DNA from: JBBSUQ01 sp038234235
GTDB lineage: Bacteria > Bacteroidota > Bacteroidia > Flavobacteriales_D > Crocinitomicaceae
Assembly (NCBI GenBank): GCA_038234235.1
Contig: JBBSUQ010000060.1
Location: 1-17,404 of the forward strand
Reading direction: 5' to 3'
Length of the DNA stretch: 17,404 nt
This document shows, piece by piece, positions 8,403-15,932 of the stretch. A model generated the notes under the pieces. The model was not told the origin of the DNA. It searched no databases and saw only the letters and a program-made list of their open reading frames with translations. Each line of letters opens with the position of its first letter. Within the stretch, counting starts at the first letter, position 1. The position numbers were made by a program, and so were the translations under genes.

Positions 8403-9329
8403 ATGGACTATTCAGAAGAAAAATTTAAAGAGCATTTACAAAAAGTTGTTTCTGCCAACGAAATAAATAGCGACAGACCGCTTTCAAGAAAAGAATTAAA
8501 AGAACTTGCCCTCTCCATGGGTTTAGGAGAAAGTGAATGGGAAAATTTAATGTTGCAAGCTGTAGATCTTTTAAATCAGGCTGTTAATCATCTTAAAGTT
8601 CAAAATTATGCCGATGCAATTCAGAGCGCTGAAGAAGCAACAGCAATTGATCCGTATATTAAGGATGGAAATGCAATTCTTGCACAAAGTTATTATCGTT
8701 TAGGACTTCTTGAGAAAAATCAGGAATATATCGCGAAAGCGGAGCAAGCTGCTCGAATGGAACTTAGAAATGATCCATTAGATTCTACTGCCACAAATGT
8801 TTTAGGTGCCATTGAAAGTCAAAAATCTGAAGGAAAACATAGTAAAGGTCTTGCTGTAAAAATTGCAATTGCATGTGCGTTTGTTGGTGTTTTATTTCTT
8901 ATTCTTTATATGTGCAACAATTCATCACAACAAAAAAATGTGAGTACAATTATTGATGAACAAAGAACTCAAAATGACGTTACGACGAGTCAAGTAGAAA
9001 GTGCAAAAAGAAAATGGGAAAATGCTATTGAAAGAAGAAATAATAACTTGTTAACCCTTGTTCCTGCAAATGCTGAATTAGAAAAAGAATTAGATGAAAA
9101 AATTTCAAATTACAGTTATTCAAAAAAGACGGAACAAGAGATTCAAAAATTAATTGGTAAAATAAAAGCTCAAGGAGATTTAAATCAAGATCAAATTGCG
9201 GCTCTAGACGGTGATGCCAATAGAATTTCAGTTGAATTTTCAAGATATATTGAAGCAATCAGCGCTTATAATTCTGTAATAGATAGAAATGGAAAAGGAA
9301 AAGGAACGAAAATTAATTTCCCTGAATAA
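8403..9329 (+). CDS. TPR / transmembrane protein with LemA-like C-terminal domain
   Basis: This is a 308-residue membrane protein without a signal peptide. Residues about 53-130 form TPR-like helical repeats (LLNQAVNHLKVQNYADAIQS, then AILAQSYYRLG). One transmembrane helix follows at about 150-170, and the rest is a helical, coiled-coil-like domain (196-300). That domain resembles LemA: V..AKRKWENAIERRNNNLLTLVP near its start corresponds to the LemA segment around its RR.dLiPnLv motif, and RISVEFSRYIEAISAYNSVI near its end corresponds to ria.aR..yN.av..yN. It is shorter than LemA, and the helix lies in the middle rather than at the N-terminus. The following gene starts on the base after the stop and encodes a TPM-domain protein, a frequent LemA neighbour, which supports the assignment. 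The TPR half is probably cytoplasmic and the LemA-like half periplasmic. Function unknown; envelope stress is a reasonable guess. Confidence 0.72.
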   Translation: MDYSEEKFKEHLQKVVSANEINSDRPLSRKELKELALSMGLGESEWENLMLQAVDLLNQAVNHLKVQNYADAIQSAEEATAIDPYIKDGNAILAQSYYRLGLLEKNQEYIAKAEQAARMELRNDPLDSTATNVLGAIESQKSEGKHSKGLAVKIAIACAFVGVLFLILYMCNNSSQQKNVSTIIDEQRTQNDVTTSQVESAKRKWENAIERRNNNLLTLVPANAELEKELDEKISNYSYSKKTEQEIQKLIGKIKAQGDLNQDQIAALDGDANRISVEFSRYIEAISAYNSVIDRNGKGKGTKINFPE

Positions 9330-10598
9330 ATGACTACAATTAAAAACACATTCTTTTTTTTATTTTTTATATTGTTAGGAAGTTTTGCTAACTCGCAGTT
9401 AAAAGTTCAAGATGTTTTCAATCCTATAAGAACCAATAGCAGAGTTTCGGATGCAAGTAATATTTTAAATAATGATTCAAAAATCACTTTAGAAACACTT
9501 TTGGAAGACATTTATGTGAACGATAGTTTTGAAGTTGCCGTTGTTTGTTTGCAAACTATTGGTGAGCAAGTTCCAAAAGATTTTGCAACAGAACTTTTCA
9601 ATTACTGGAAAATTGGCGCAAACAATAAAGACAATGGTTTATTGATGTTGTTGGTTGTAGACCAAAGAAACATTTTCTTTGAAACTGGTTATGGAACTGA
9701 AACCGTGTTAACAGATGCAACGAGTAAAATGATTCAACAAGAATACATGCTTCCCGATTTTAAATTAGGAGATTATGGAACTGGACTTATAAAAGGAACG
9801 CAGGCAGTTAGTCGAGTTTTGTTAGGGAAAGTTTTGGAAGTGAAGGATGTAGTAGCAGATAACATGGACTACTTGGCAAAGTATGATAAATCGGAAAAAG
9901 AACGGCTAGAAAAACAGAAAAAATCAATTCTTATAGGTGTTGCTGCTTGGCATTTGGTAGGATTATTATTTTTTCTAGTCGTATTTATCTTCACAAGGTT
10001 GGAACATGATCCTTACAAAAAATACCATAAAATTCAACTTTTCAAATTCTGGATTTGGCCTATCTTATTTCCACTTACCCATATTTTTATTTTGAGATTA
10101 AGTAAAAATTTAATGAGTCGGTATCGGAATATGATTCGATTTTCAGCTAAAAATGGAGCTGTAATGCACAAACTTGACCAAGCTGAAGAAATTAAATATC
10201 TGGAAAAAGGTCAATTGAAAGAAGAATTTATTAAAAGTGTCGATTATGATGTTTGGACAACAGATTTGGATGATGACCTTTTAATACTGAAATATAAAAA
10301 ATCGTTTTCCGGCTATCACAAGTGCCCGAAATGCGGTTTTTTAACATATAACAAAGATTACGACCGCACTATTACTGCCGCTACCTATAGTTCGTCAGGA
10401 ATTGGCGAGAAAAAGAGTTCATGTAAAAACTGCGGCAAGACCGACATTAATAGATATTCGATAGCTATGCTACAAAGAAGTTCATCCTCAAGTAACGGTT
10501 ATTCGGGCGGATCTGGATGGTCATCTGGAGGCAGTTCAAGCGGTGGCTCTTGGGGCGGTGGTTCATCTGGTGGAGGTGGAGCGAGTAGTTCGTGGTAA
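9330..10598 (+). CDS. TPM-domain (YgcG-like) membrane protein with Gly/Ser-rich tail
   Basis: This is a 422-residue membrane protein. A signal peptide (1-23, ending ANSQ) precedes a TPM domain (about 35-165) with the family pattern NNKDNGLLMLLVV and FFETGYGTETVLTD. Two hydrophobic helices follow (about 200-222 and 238-256). After them, about 261-310 (RYRN ... YLEKGQ.KEEF..SVDYDVW) matches the segment that in relatives I recall carries a first zinc ribbon, but its cysteines are missing here. A second CxxC pair set is intact: C332, C335, C365 and C368. The C-terminus (about 383-422) is a Ser/Gly tail ending GGGGASSSW, the usual YgcG ending. The ATG directly follows the upstream TAA, so the gene is probably co-translated with the LemA-like gene. 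TPM domains have been called phosphatases, mainly for a plant thylakoid protein; in bacteria the role is unproven. Confidence 0.88.
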   Translation: MTTIKNTFFFLFFILLGSFANSQLKVQDVFNPIRTNSRVSDASNILNNDSKITLETLLEDIYVNDSFEVAVVCLQTIGEQVPKDFATELFNYWKIGANNKDNGLLMLLVVDQRNIFFETGYGTETVLTDATSKMIQQEYMLPDFKLGDYGTGLIKGTQAVSRVLLGKVLEVKDVVADNMDYLAKYDKSEKERLEKQKKSILIGVAAWHLVGLLFFLVVFIFTRLEHDPYKKYHKIQLFKFWIWPILFPLTHIFILRLSKNLMSRYRNMIRFSAKNGAVMHKLDQAEEIKYLEKGQLKEEFIKSVDYDVWTTDLDDDLLILKYKKSFSGYHKCPKCGFLTYNKDYDRTITAATYSSSGIGEKKSSCKNCGKTDINRYSIAMLQRSSSSSNGYSGGSGWSSGGSSSGGSWGGGSSGGGGASSSW

Positions 10599-10621
10599 AA
10601 ATTAAATCAATAAAATTTACT

Positions 10622-10631
10622 TACCCGGGTA
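10622..10631. repeat. GC-rich palindrome upstream of the pirin gene
   Basis: TACCCGGGTA is a perfect 10-base palindrome in otherwise AT-only DNA between the TPM and pirin genes, 28 bases before the pirin ATG. Imperfect AATAAAA / TTTTATT arms flank it. It may be the stem of a terminator for the TPM gene or an operator for the pirin gene; the sequence does not decide. Confidence 0.35.
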
Positions 10632-10659
10632 TTTTATTCTTACCTTTACTTAAAAAATC

Positions 10660-11370
10660 ATGGAATATAAAATTCGCAGATCAGAAGATAGAGGTGGTGC
10701 CAATCATGTTTGGTTAAATGCCAAACACTCATTTAGTTTTGCATCTTATTATAATCCTGAAAATTTACAATTTGGGGCGTTGCGTGTGTTAAATGATGAT
10801 AAAATTGCTCCCAATATGGGCTTCAATGAGCATCCTCATGACAATATGGAAATTATTACAATTCCATTGCAGGGCCAACTTACTCATAAAGATTCTATGG
10901 GAAATTCGGGAACGATTAGTGCAGAAGAAATTCAAGTTATGTCGGCAGGTTCGGGCGTGCGACATTCTGAAAAAAATTCCAGTAAAATTGAAGAATTACA
11001 ACTTTTTCAAATTTGGATAGAACCTGATACAAGAAATATTGAACCACGCTACGGACAAATAAAAATTGATGATTTCAAGAAGAAAAATAAAATCGTAAAA
11101 TTAGTTGGTCCAAAAACTGATAACGTTCCACTTTGGATTCAGCAAAATGCATGGATAAGTATTTTGAATTTAGAAAAGGAAAATTCCATTCAACTTAAAC
11201 CAAATGATGCAGAAAATGGATTATTTCTAATGATCATTGAAGGGGAAATTAAATTGGATACTGAAATTTTAAATAATCGGGATTCAATTGAAATAGAAGG
11301 TTGTGAAAATTGTTTTATCGAAGCGAATGAAGACTCGAAAATTCTACTTATTGAAGTTCCTTTGGTATAG
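10660..11370 (+). CDS. pirin family protein (YhhW-like bicupin)
   Basis: This is a 236-residue cytoplasmic protein of the pirin/YhhW family, two stacked cupin barrels with one metal site in the N-terminal barrel. The metal ligands expected from E. coli YhhW are present: H58 and H60 in NEHPHDNMEII, and H102 and E104 in SGVRHSEKN. Other family marks are ADRGG-like SEDRGGANHVWL near the start, HSFSFASYYNP (23-33), and the GxxxHKDSMGNSG segment (about 72-84). The second barrel covers about 130-236 and has no evident metal ligands, as usual. YhhW and human pirin show quercetin dioxygenase activity in vitro, but the natural substrate is unknown. The gene is separated from the TPM gene by 61 bases and appears to be its own unit, ending in a convergent spacer. 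The ATG at 10660 fits the family N-terminus. Confidence 0.93.
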   Translation: MEYKIRRSEDRGGANHVWLNAKHSFSFASYYNPENLQFGALRVLNDDKIAPNMGFNEHPHDNMEIITIPLQGQLTHKDSMGNSGTISAEEIQVMSAGSGVRHSEKNSSKIEELQLFQIWIEPDTRNIEPRYGQIKIDDFKKKNKIVKLVGPKTDNVPLWIQQNAWISILNLEKENSIQLKPNDAENGLFLMIIEGEIKLDTEILNNRDSIEIEGCENCFIEANEDSKILLIEVPLV

Positions 11371-11680
11371 TTTATTATTATAAGTGATTTTGGTAATTTT
11401 AATCGAAGGATAATTACAAATCACCATTAAATAAAATGCATAATTATCCACTTCCGATATTTTCCCCGTGATTTTTTTATTGAGAAATATAGTAGGATTT
11501 GAATTTTAAATAGTATTTCGATGAAATTTATGGTTCCCTGTGTTTCATTATTAGAATTATGGGACTGTTTGTATTGAAATTAGTAGAGTTTTTGATAAAT
11601 TTAGTTTTTGTTAAAAATTTAACTTATTAATTGTCTCAATTTCAGATATATATTTACTTTTCACCGTGCCAAAATCTGAC
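11371..11680. other. AT-rich convergent spacer without genes
   Basis: This 310-base spacer separates the pirin gene (+) from the zinc-ribbon gene (-), which converge on it. It contains one clear hairpin (11384-11424, listed separately) and a short AT dyad GTTAAA-AA-TTTAAC at 11610-11623. The only open frames are under 20 codons (for example from 11521) and look random. No RNA gene or mobile-element remnant could be recognised. Confidence 0.6.
11384..11424 (+). terminator. hairpin downstream of the pirin gene, possible terminator
   Basis: GTGATTT (11384-11390) pairs with AAATCAC (11418-11424), and GTAATT (11393-11398) pairs with AATTAC (11412-11417), leaving a 2-base bulge and a 13-base loop. 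It lies 13 bases after the pirin stop. There is no long T run behind it, so it may be a processing or stability hairpin instead of a strict intrinsic terminator. Confidence 0.45.
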
Positions 11681-12250
11681 CTAAATTCGCCAAATCCCGA
11701 ATACCCAAATCGCCCATTTCGCCATTTTTCGCCTCAACTCCTCCATAACTTCACTCTGAGGCTGATGAATCTTCAAATACTCTTTTAACTTTACGCCAAG
11801 TACCTTCATACTCAAATTGTCATCATCTAACAATTCCTCTTCTGCATTTGGAAAATCAAGTTTCCATCGTTCTTCGACGCCGTCTAAAAAATCATCAGCT
11901 TGAGCCAACAAATGAATATGTACTTCAAGGTTTTTGACATAAAACGCATACTGTTCTATAATGAATACAGGAATTCCTTTTACAAATCCTTTGCTGCAAA
12001 ATTTACTCGTGCGAAATCCCTTGCTACGAAGTAAATCCAAATCGGCTTTAAAATAAGATTTAGTAGCACCTACTAGAAACGACATAATTTCGAAATTTTT
12101 CTTTTCGAATTGATCTAAATTTTCGCACCTAATTTTAAGTTGTTTTTCCTTACGCTTATTATAGCGAAAACGACATCGTTTGTTACAGTATCTTTTGGTA
12201 TCCAGTTTACCATAAACAGGTTCTTTACATGCAGGACAGGCATGTCCCAT
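11681..12250 (-). CDS. small zinc-ribbon protein of unknown function
   Basis: This is a 189-residue cytoplasmic protein when started at the ATG at 12250. The in-frame GTG at 12268 would add six residues and is less likely. Its N-terminus is a treble-clef-like or zinc-ribbon finger, C5-x2-C8-x13-C22-x3-C26, with the pattern CPACKEPVYGKLDTKRYC followed by CR.RYNKRK. From memory this resembles a common Bacteroidota family that begins CxxCxxxxxGRxDKKFCSDxCRxxYNN. A middle segment there (RDKLLxKGFxFxYFT...GxxYYFCYxxGY) may correspond to DLLRSKGFRTSKFCSKGF...GIPVFIIEQYAFY here. Function of that family is unknown; nucleic-acid binding is a guess from the finger and the basic stretch after it. The C-terminus ends in a Trp-rich hydrophobic tail (AKWAIWVFGIW) encoded by imperfect GGCGA-type repeats, which looks unlike the rest. 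The gene stands alone between opposing genes. Confidence 0.75.
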   Translation of the reverse strand: MGHACPACKEPVYGKLDTKRYCNKRCRFRYNKRKEKQLKIRCENLDQFEKKNFEIMSFLVGATKSYFKADLDLLRSKGFRTSKFCSKGFVKGIPVFIIEQYAFYVKNLEVHIHLLAQADDFLDGVEERWKLDFPNAEEELLDDDNLSMKVLGVKLKEYLKIHQPQSEVMEELRRKMAKWAIWVFGIWRI

Positions 12251-12300
12251 GGCTAATAATTTATACACTTTTGTCGGTATTAATTGTAAATAATAAAAAC

Positions 12301-12308
12301 CAAAGTTA
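12301..12308 (-). promoter_or_regulatory. -7 promoter box for the zinc-ribbon gene
   Basis: Read on the minus strand this is TAACTTTG, an exact match to the Bacteroidota TAnnTTTG -7 box. Transcription would begin near 12294, giving a leader of about 44 bases to the ATG at 12250. A clear TTG -33 element is not visible in the AT-only DNA upstream. Confidence 0.45.
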
Positions 12309-12401
12309 GTAATTTAATTTATATTTGAATTTTTATATTAATATTTAATCAATCTATTTGTGCCAATTTTCAGGGTTGAATTATTAGTAAAACCAAAAAC
12401 A

Positions 12402-12435
12402 TTGAAGTATAAGCTGGAAAAATCATCTAACTTTT
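12402..12435 (+). promoter_or_regulatory. possible promoter of the FG-GAP protein gene
   Basis: TTG at 12402-12404 and TAACTTTT at 12428-12435 (seven of eight matches to TAnnTTTG) are 23 bases apart, at the long end of the spacing known for this phylum. Transcription would begin near 12442, inside the inverted repeat at 12436-12454. Confidence 0.35.
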
Positions 12436-12454
12436 ACTTATTTCTGAAATAAGT
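12436..12454. repeat. perfect 9-bp inverted repeat before the FG-GAP gene
   Basis: ACTTATTTC and GAAATAAGT are exact reverse complements separated by one T. The dyad ends 14 bases before the ATG at 12469 and starts right after the proposed -7 box. That place suits an operator for a dimeric repressor or a short 5' leader hairpin (8 bp with a CTG loop). Confidence 0.55.
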
Positions 12455-12468
12455 TGTAATTTTAAAGA

Positions 12469-14718
12469 ATGAGATTTTTATTGATTTTCTTTTTGATTTT
12501 TACAGCAATTTGTAACTATAATTTCTTAAATGCACAACTTGGCTTTGAATATGCACCAAACAATATCGCTATAAATTCGCCAGGAAATCTTACTAACGCA
12601 TTCGGAGGAGGATTCAATTATGCACAAGTATCTGAACTCGATATCGACTATGATGGCGATATGGATTTAGTGGTTTTTGATCGCACAAACAACAACATCA
12701 GAGTTTACGAACAAATTGTGGTGGCTACTGTGAAAAAATACCGACAACTTTATAATTCACGATTTTTATTTCCAACAGATATTTTTTATAGACTTTATTT
12801 TGCTGATTACGATGGAGATGGAAAGAACGATCTTTTCACTTCGAGCATTGGTGGCATAGCTGTTTACAAAAATACTGGAGATGCTGTTAATGGTTTGCAA
12901 TGGCAACTTACTAAAGATTTTATTCTCACAGATTACTTCGGCACTCTAACAAATTTATATGTCCCTTCCAGCGATATTCCTGCGATAATAGATGTTGATA
13001 ATGATGGCGATTTAGATGTTTTAACTTTTGGAATCAACGGTACGCATGTGGAATACCATCAAAATCAAAGTAGGGAGTTATATGGCCACAGTGACAGTTT
13101 AATTTTTGAATTAAAAAATAATTGCTGGGGACTTTTTGGTGAAGATTTAAGTACAAATGTTATAATTCTTAATGATAATTCTACAGATTGTACCAGTGGA
13201 AATGTTCCTAATCCATTAAAAATAAATTATACAAATCAAAAAGAAGGACTACATGCAGGTTCAACAGTTTTAGCTTTGGATTATGACAACAATGGAGTTT
13301 TAGATTTAATATTAGGCGACATTTCTTACAGTAATCTTACTTTACTCATCAACGGTGGCTCAGCTCCCAACACAAATTCAGCAATGATTTCACAGAACAA
13401 TGCTTTTCCATCTAATTCAATACCTGTTAATTTAGAGCTGTTTCCAGCTGCCTTTTTTATTGATGTAGATTTTGACGGCATAAAAGATTTGGTAGTTTCT
13501 GGAAATGCAAAAAATGTATCTCAAAACGTACAAAGTATTTATTTCTATAAGAATACGGGATCCAATGCCCTGCCAAGTTTTAATTTTCAATACAAAAATC
13601 TGTTTCAAAAAGATATGATTGACCACGGAACAGGAAGTATTCCAATAATTTCAGATATTGATAAGGATGGTAAAAAAGATTTAATTATTTCTAATTTTTT
13701 TAGGTACAAACCGAGTCTTTCCAAAGAAAGTACAATGGCATATTATAAAAATACTGGAACTACAAGTAATCCAATCTTTAGCTTGATTGACGACGATTTT
13801 TTAAACTTAGGGACATCTGGTTTCGGCTTACGCCTATTTCCTGCTTTTGGTGATTTAGATAATGACAGCGATCAAGATTTAATTCTCGGAAAAGACGATG
13901 GCAGGCTAATTTATTACAGCAATACAACATCTGGAAGCAGTCCCACGTTCGGCTCACCCACAGTAAATCTTCAAGATGCATTGGGGACGATCATTGAAGT
14001 TCAACAATATGCCTCACCACAACTATTTGATTTAAATGAAGACGGACTTTTTGATTTAATAATTGGAGACAAAAACGGTAAATTAACCTATTATCAAAAC
14101 ACTGGAACTGCAGCGGCACCTGTATTCACTTTGGTTAATAACAACCTAGGTTTGGTAGATGTAACTGAAAATGGAAGTACAAATGGATATGCAACACCTC
14201 ATTTTTTTAAATTAAACAACATCATTTATTTATTCGCAGGCGCATTTAACGGAAAATTGTATTATTACAAAAACATCGTCAATAATTTAGGTACTGGAGC
14301 AGCATTTGATTTAGTAAACAATGATTTTTTGCAAATAGACGCTCAAGGTTACAGCGCTTTTTATACGGATGACATTGATAACGACGGCAATCTAAACATG
14401 TTTGTAGGTACAGATTTGGGCGGTATTTATCATTTTGAAGTGGACCCAAATAGCACGGCCAACATTCATTTTAGCAATATCGATTTCTTAGTCGGAATTT
14501 ATCCAAATCCAAATAATGGAATTTTCAAAATCAAAAAGGACTTAGCTTTTCTTATAAAAAAATACACAATTACTGATGTATTTGGAAGAATAGTAAATGA
14601 ATCTAATTACTTGGATGATGTAAATATTGATATTTCACTAGAACCTAATGGCATATATATTGTGAATTTTGAAAGTGCAACAGGCGAAATTTTTATGCGA
14701 AGAATCGTGAAACAATAA
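12469..14718 (+). CDS. secreted FG-GAP/VCBS-repeat protein with type A T9SS sorting domain
   Basis: This 749-residue protein is exported by Sec (signal peptide 1-23, ending FLNAQ) and then probably by T9SS. It is built of FG-GAP/VCBS-like repeats that form a beta-propeller, each with a calcium-type D-x-D-x-[DG] loop. Nine loops are visible, near residues 58 (DIDYDGDMD), 114, 175, 271, 332, 397, 463, 521 and 635 (DIDNDGNLN). They alternate with Y-x-NTG...P.F strands (YKNTGTTSNPIF, YQNTGTAAAPVF). The C-terminus (about 676-749) is a Por-secretion type A sorting domain: YPNPNNGIF, then DVFGRIV, and NGIYIV with a basic end (MRRIVKQ). Such proteins end up on the surface or in the medium. Binding partner unknown; a role in adhesion is only a guess. 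The gene starts a new unit behind a divergent control region and is followed after 12 bases by a radical SAM gene. Confidence 0.92.
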   Translation: MRFLLIFFLIFTAICNYNFLNAQLGFEYAPNNIAINSPGNLTNAFGGGFNYAQVSELDIDYDGDMDLVVFDRTNNNIRVYEQIVVATVKKYRQLYNSRFLFPTDIFYRLYFADYDGDGKNDLFTSSIGGIAVYKNTGDAVNGLQWQLTKDFILTDYFGTLTNLYVPSSDIPAIIDVDNDGDLDVLTFGINGTHVEYHQNQSRELYGHSDSLIFELKNNCWGLFGEDLSTNVIILNDNSTDCTSGNVPNPLKINYTNQKEGLHAGSTVLALDYDNNGVLDLILGDISYSNLTLLINGGSAPNTNSAMISQNNAFPSNSIPVNLELFPAAFFIDVDFDGIKDLVVSGNAKNVSQNVQSIYFYKNTGSNALPSFNFQYKNLFQKDMIDHGTGSIPIISDIDKDGKKDLIISNFFRYKPSLSKESTMAYYKNTGTTSNPIFSLIDDDFLNLGTSGFGLRLFPAFGDLDNDSDQDLILGKDDGRLIYYSNTTSGSSPTFGSPTVNLQDALGTIIEVQQYASPQLFDLNEDGLFDLIIGDKNGKLTYYQNTGTAAAPVFTLVNNNLGLVDVTENGSTNGYATPHFFKLNNIIYLFAGAFNGKLYYYKNIVNNLGTGAAFDLVNNDFLQIDAQGYSAFYTDDIDNDGNLNMFVGTDLGGIYHFEVDPNSTANIHFSNIDFLVGIYPNPNNGIFKIKKDLAFLIKKYTITDVFGRIVNESNYLDDVNIDISLEPNGIYIVNFESATGEIFMRRIVKQ

Positions 14719-14730
14719 AATATAATATTT

Positions 14731-15750
14731 ATGAGCAATTTTCAAGATTCAATCCAAATATTACGTTGCCTCTCATTTAGCAGGTTTTGGAATCTTATGC
14801 GCTTAAAAGTGTCTTTTATATTATCAAAAATTACTAAAAATCCAAAAACTTCTGCTCTCCCCTTTTCGTTGAGTATTGAACCAACCACAGCCTGCAATTT
14901 AGGCTGTCCGGAATGCCCTAGTGGATTAAAAAAATTTACAAGACCTACAGGAAAATTAAATTTAGAATTAAATAAAAAATTGTTGGCTCAAGTAAAAAAT
15001 CATATTGGATATATTAATTATTATTTTCAAGGTGAACCATTTTTAAATCCTGATTTCCTGGGATTAATTAAAGAAGCAGATAAACACAAAATTTACACGT
15101 CAACTTCTACAAACGCACATTTTATTAATGATAAAAACGCAGAAGAAATAGTGAAATCTGGTTTAAAAAGGTTAATAATTTCAATTGATGGTTTGACTCA
15201 AGAAACTTATGAAAACTATAGAATTCACGGTAGTTTGAAAAAAGTTTTGGAAGGCAGCAAAGCGATGGTTGAAGCGAAGAAAAAACTAAAATCTAAAACG
15301 CCACATTTAATCTTTCAATTTTTAGCAGTTGCACCAAATGAGCATGAAATTCCGGAAGTTTTTAACTTGGCAAAAGAAATGGAAATTGATGAAGTTCGAA
15401 TAAAAACTGCTCAGTTTTATGAATACGAAAATGGAAATATTTTAATGCCAAAGGATGAAAATTACAGCCGGTACCGAAAAAAACTGGATGGTACTTTTGA
15501 ATTAAAAAGCAAAATGCAAAACCACTGTTGGCGGATGTGGTCGGGCGGAGTGGTAACTTGGGACGGTAAAGTTGTGCCCTGTTGTTTTGACAAAGATGCG
15601 CAATTTGTGTTAGGCAATTTAAACACGAATTCGTATGCTGAAATATGGAATTCAGAGAAATATGTGGCTTTTAGAAAGCAAGTTATAATGGACCGCAGCC
15701 AAATAGAAATTTGCAAAAACTGTTCGGAAGGAACCAAAGTTTGGGCTTAG
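14731..15750 (+). CDS. radical SAM/SPASM domain protein
   Basis: This is a 339-residue cytoplasmic iron-sulfur enzyme. The radical SAM core begins near residue 45, and its cluster motif C55-x3-C59-x2-C62 (TACNLGCPEC) binds the 4Fe-4S cluster that splits S-adenosylmethionine. The usual GGEP motif is QGEP here (about 100-103, FQGEPFLNP), and SIDG at 151-154 marks a later core strand. The C-terminal SPASM-like region holds C266 (HCWRMW), C284/C285 (VPCCFD) and C328/C331 (CKNC), with the typical LGN...EIWNSEKY segment between them, so a second cluster is likely. Enzymes of this group modify peptides, proteins or small molecules; the substrate cannot be told. It lies 12 bases after the secreted FG-GAP protein gene and is probably co-transcribed with it, but this family is widespread in Bacteroidota and the link could be chance. 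Confidence 0.9.
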   Translation: MSNFQDSIQILRCLSFSRFWNLMRLKVSFILSKITKNPKTSALPFSLSIEPTTACNLGCPECPSGLKKFTRPTGKLNLELNKKLLAQVKNHIGYINYYFQGEPFLNPDFLGLIKEADKHKIYTSTSTNAHFINDKNAEEIVKSGLKRLIISIDGLTQETYENYRIHGSLKKVLEGSKAMVEAKKKLKSKTPHLIFQFLAVAPNEHEIPEVFNLAKEMEIDEVRIKTAQFYEYENGNILMPKDENYSRYRKKLDGTFELKSKMQNHCWRMWSGGVVTWDGKVVPCCFDKDAQFVLGNLNTNSYAEIWNSEKYVAFRKQVIMDRSQIEICKNCSEGTKVWA

Positions 15751-15827
15751 AGAAAAATCACATTGATAATCAAATAATTTTCGCTGAATCATTGTTATTT
15801 AAAAGGATTATAACTTATCGGAATAAG

Positions 15828-15852
15828 ATTAAACATCAATAATTAAACATCA
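15828..15852. repeat. two 11-base direct repeats upstream of lpdA
   Basis: ATTAAACATCA occurs exactly at 15828-15838 and 15842-15852, a 14-base period. The pair lies about 50-70 bases before the lpdA -7 box. It may be a tandem binding site for a regulator or a small local duplication. Confidence 0.4.
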
Positions 15853-15899
15853 TCTTACAATAAAACAACACAATTCACTTCTAATCTACAAATGATTTA

Positions 15900-15907
15900 T
15901 AAATTTG
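15900..15907 (+). promoter_or_regulatory. -7 promoter box for lpdA
   Basis: TAAATTTG is an exact match to the Bacteroidota TAnnTTTG -7 box. Transcription would start near 15914, after the ATG at 15909 but 19 bases before the ATG at 15933, which favours the latter as the lpdA start. No good TTG -33 element is visible. Confidence 0.5.
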
Positions 15908-15932
15908 CATGAATCATTTTTTAGATCTTAAT

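Noticed and set aside
10793..11020. 75-codon open frame on the plus strand
   Set aside because: It sits out of frame within the pirin gene, over the metal-binding region, which clearly codes in the other frame.
11521..11577. Short open frame of 18 codons in the convergent spacer
   Set aside because: It is no longer than expected by chance and has no promoter or recognisable product.
12250..12268. GTG at 12268 as the start of the zinc-ribbon gene
   Set aside because: It adds MYKLLA ahead of an ATG that better fits the finger's short N-terminus; the GTG start cannot be fully excluded.
13432..13981. Two minus-strand open frames (13432-13626 and 13778-13981)
   Set aside because: Both are opposite the FG-GAP repeats and reflect the repeated coding pattern, not separate genes.
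15462..15737. 91-codon open frame on the minus strand
   Set aside because: It is antisense to the SPASM region of the radical SAM gene, and its product shows no protein-like features.
15813..15826. Small hairpin CTTAT-CGGA-ATAAG after the radical SAM gene
   Set aside because: Five AT-rich pairs and no T run behind it make it too weak to call a terminator.
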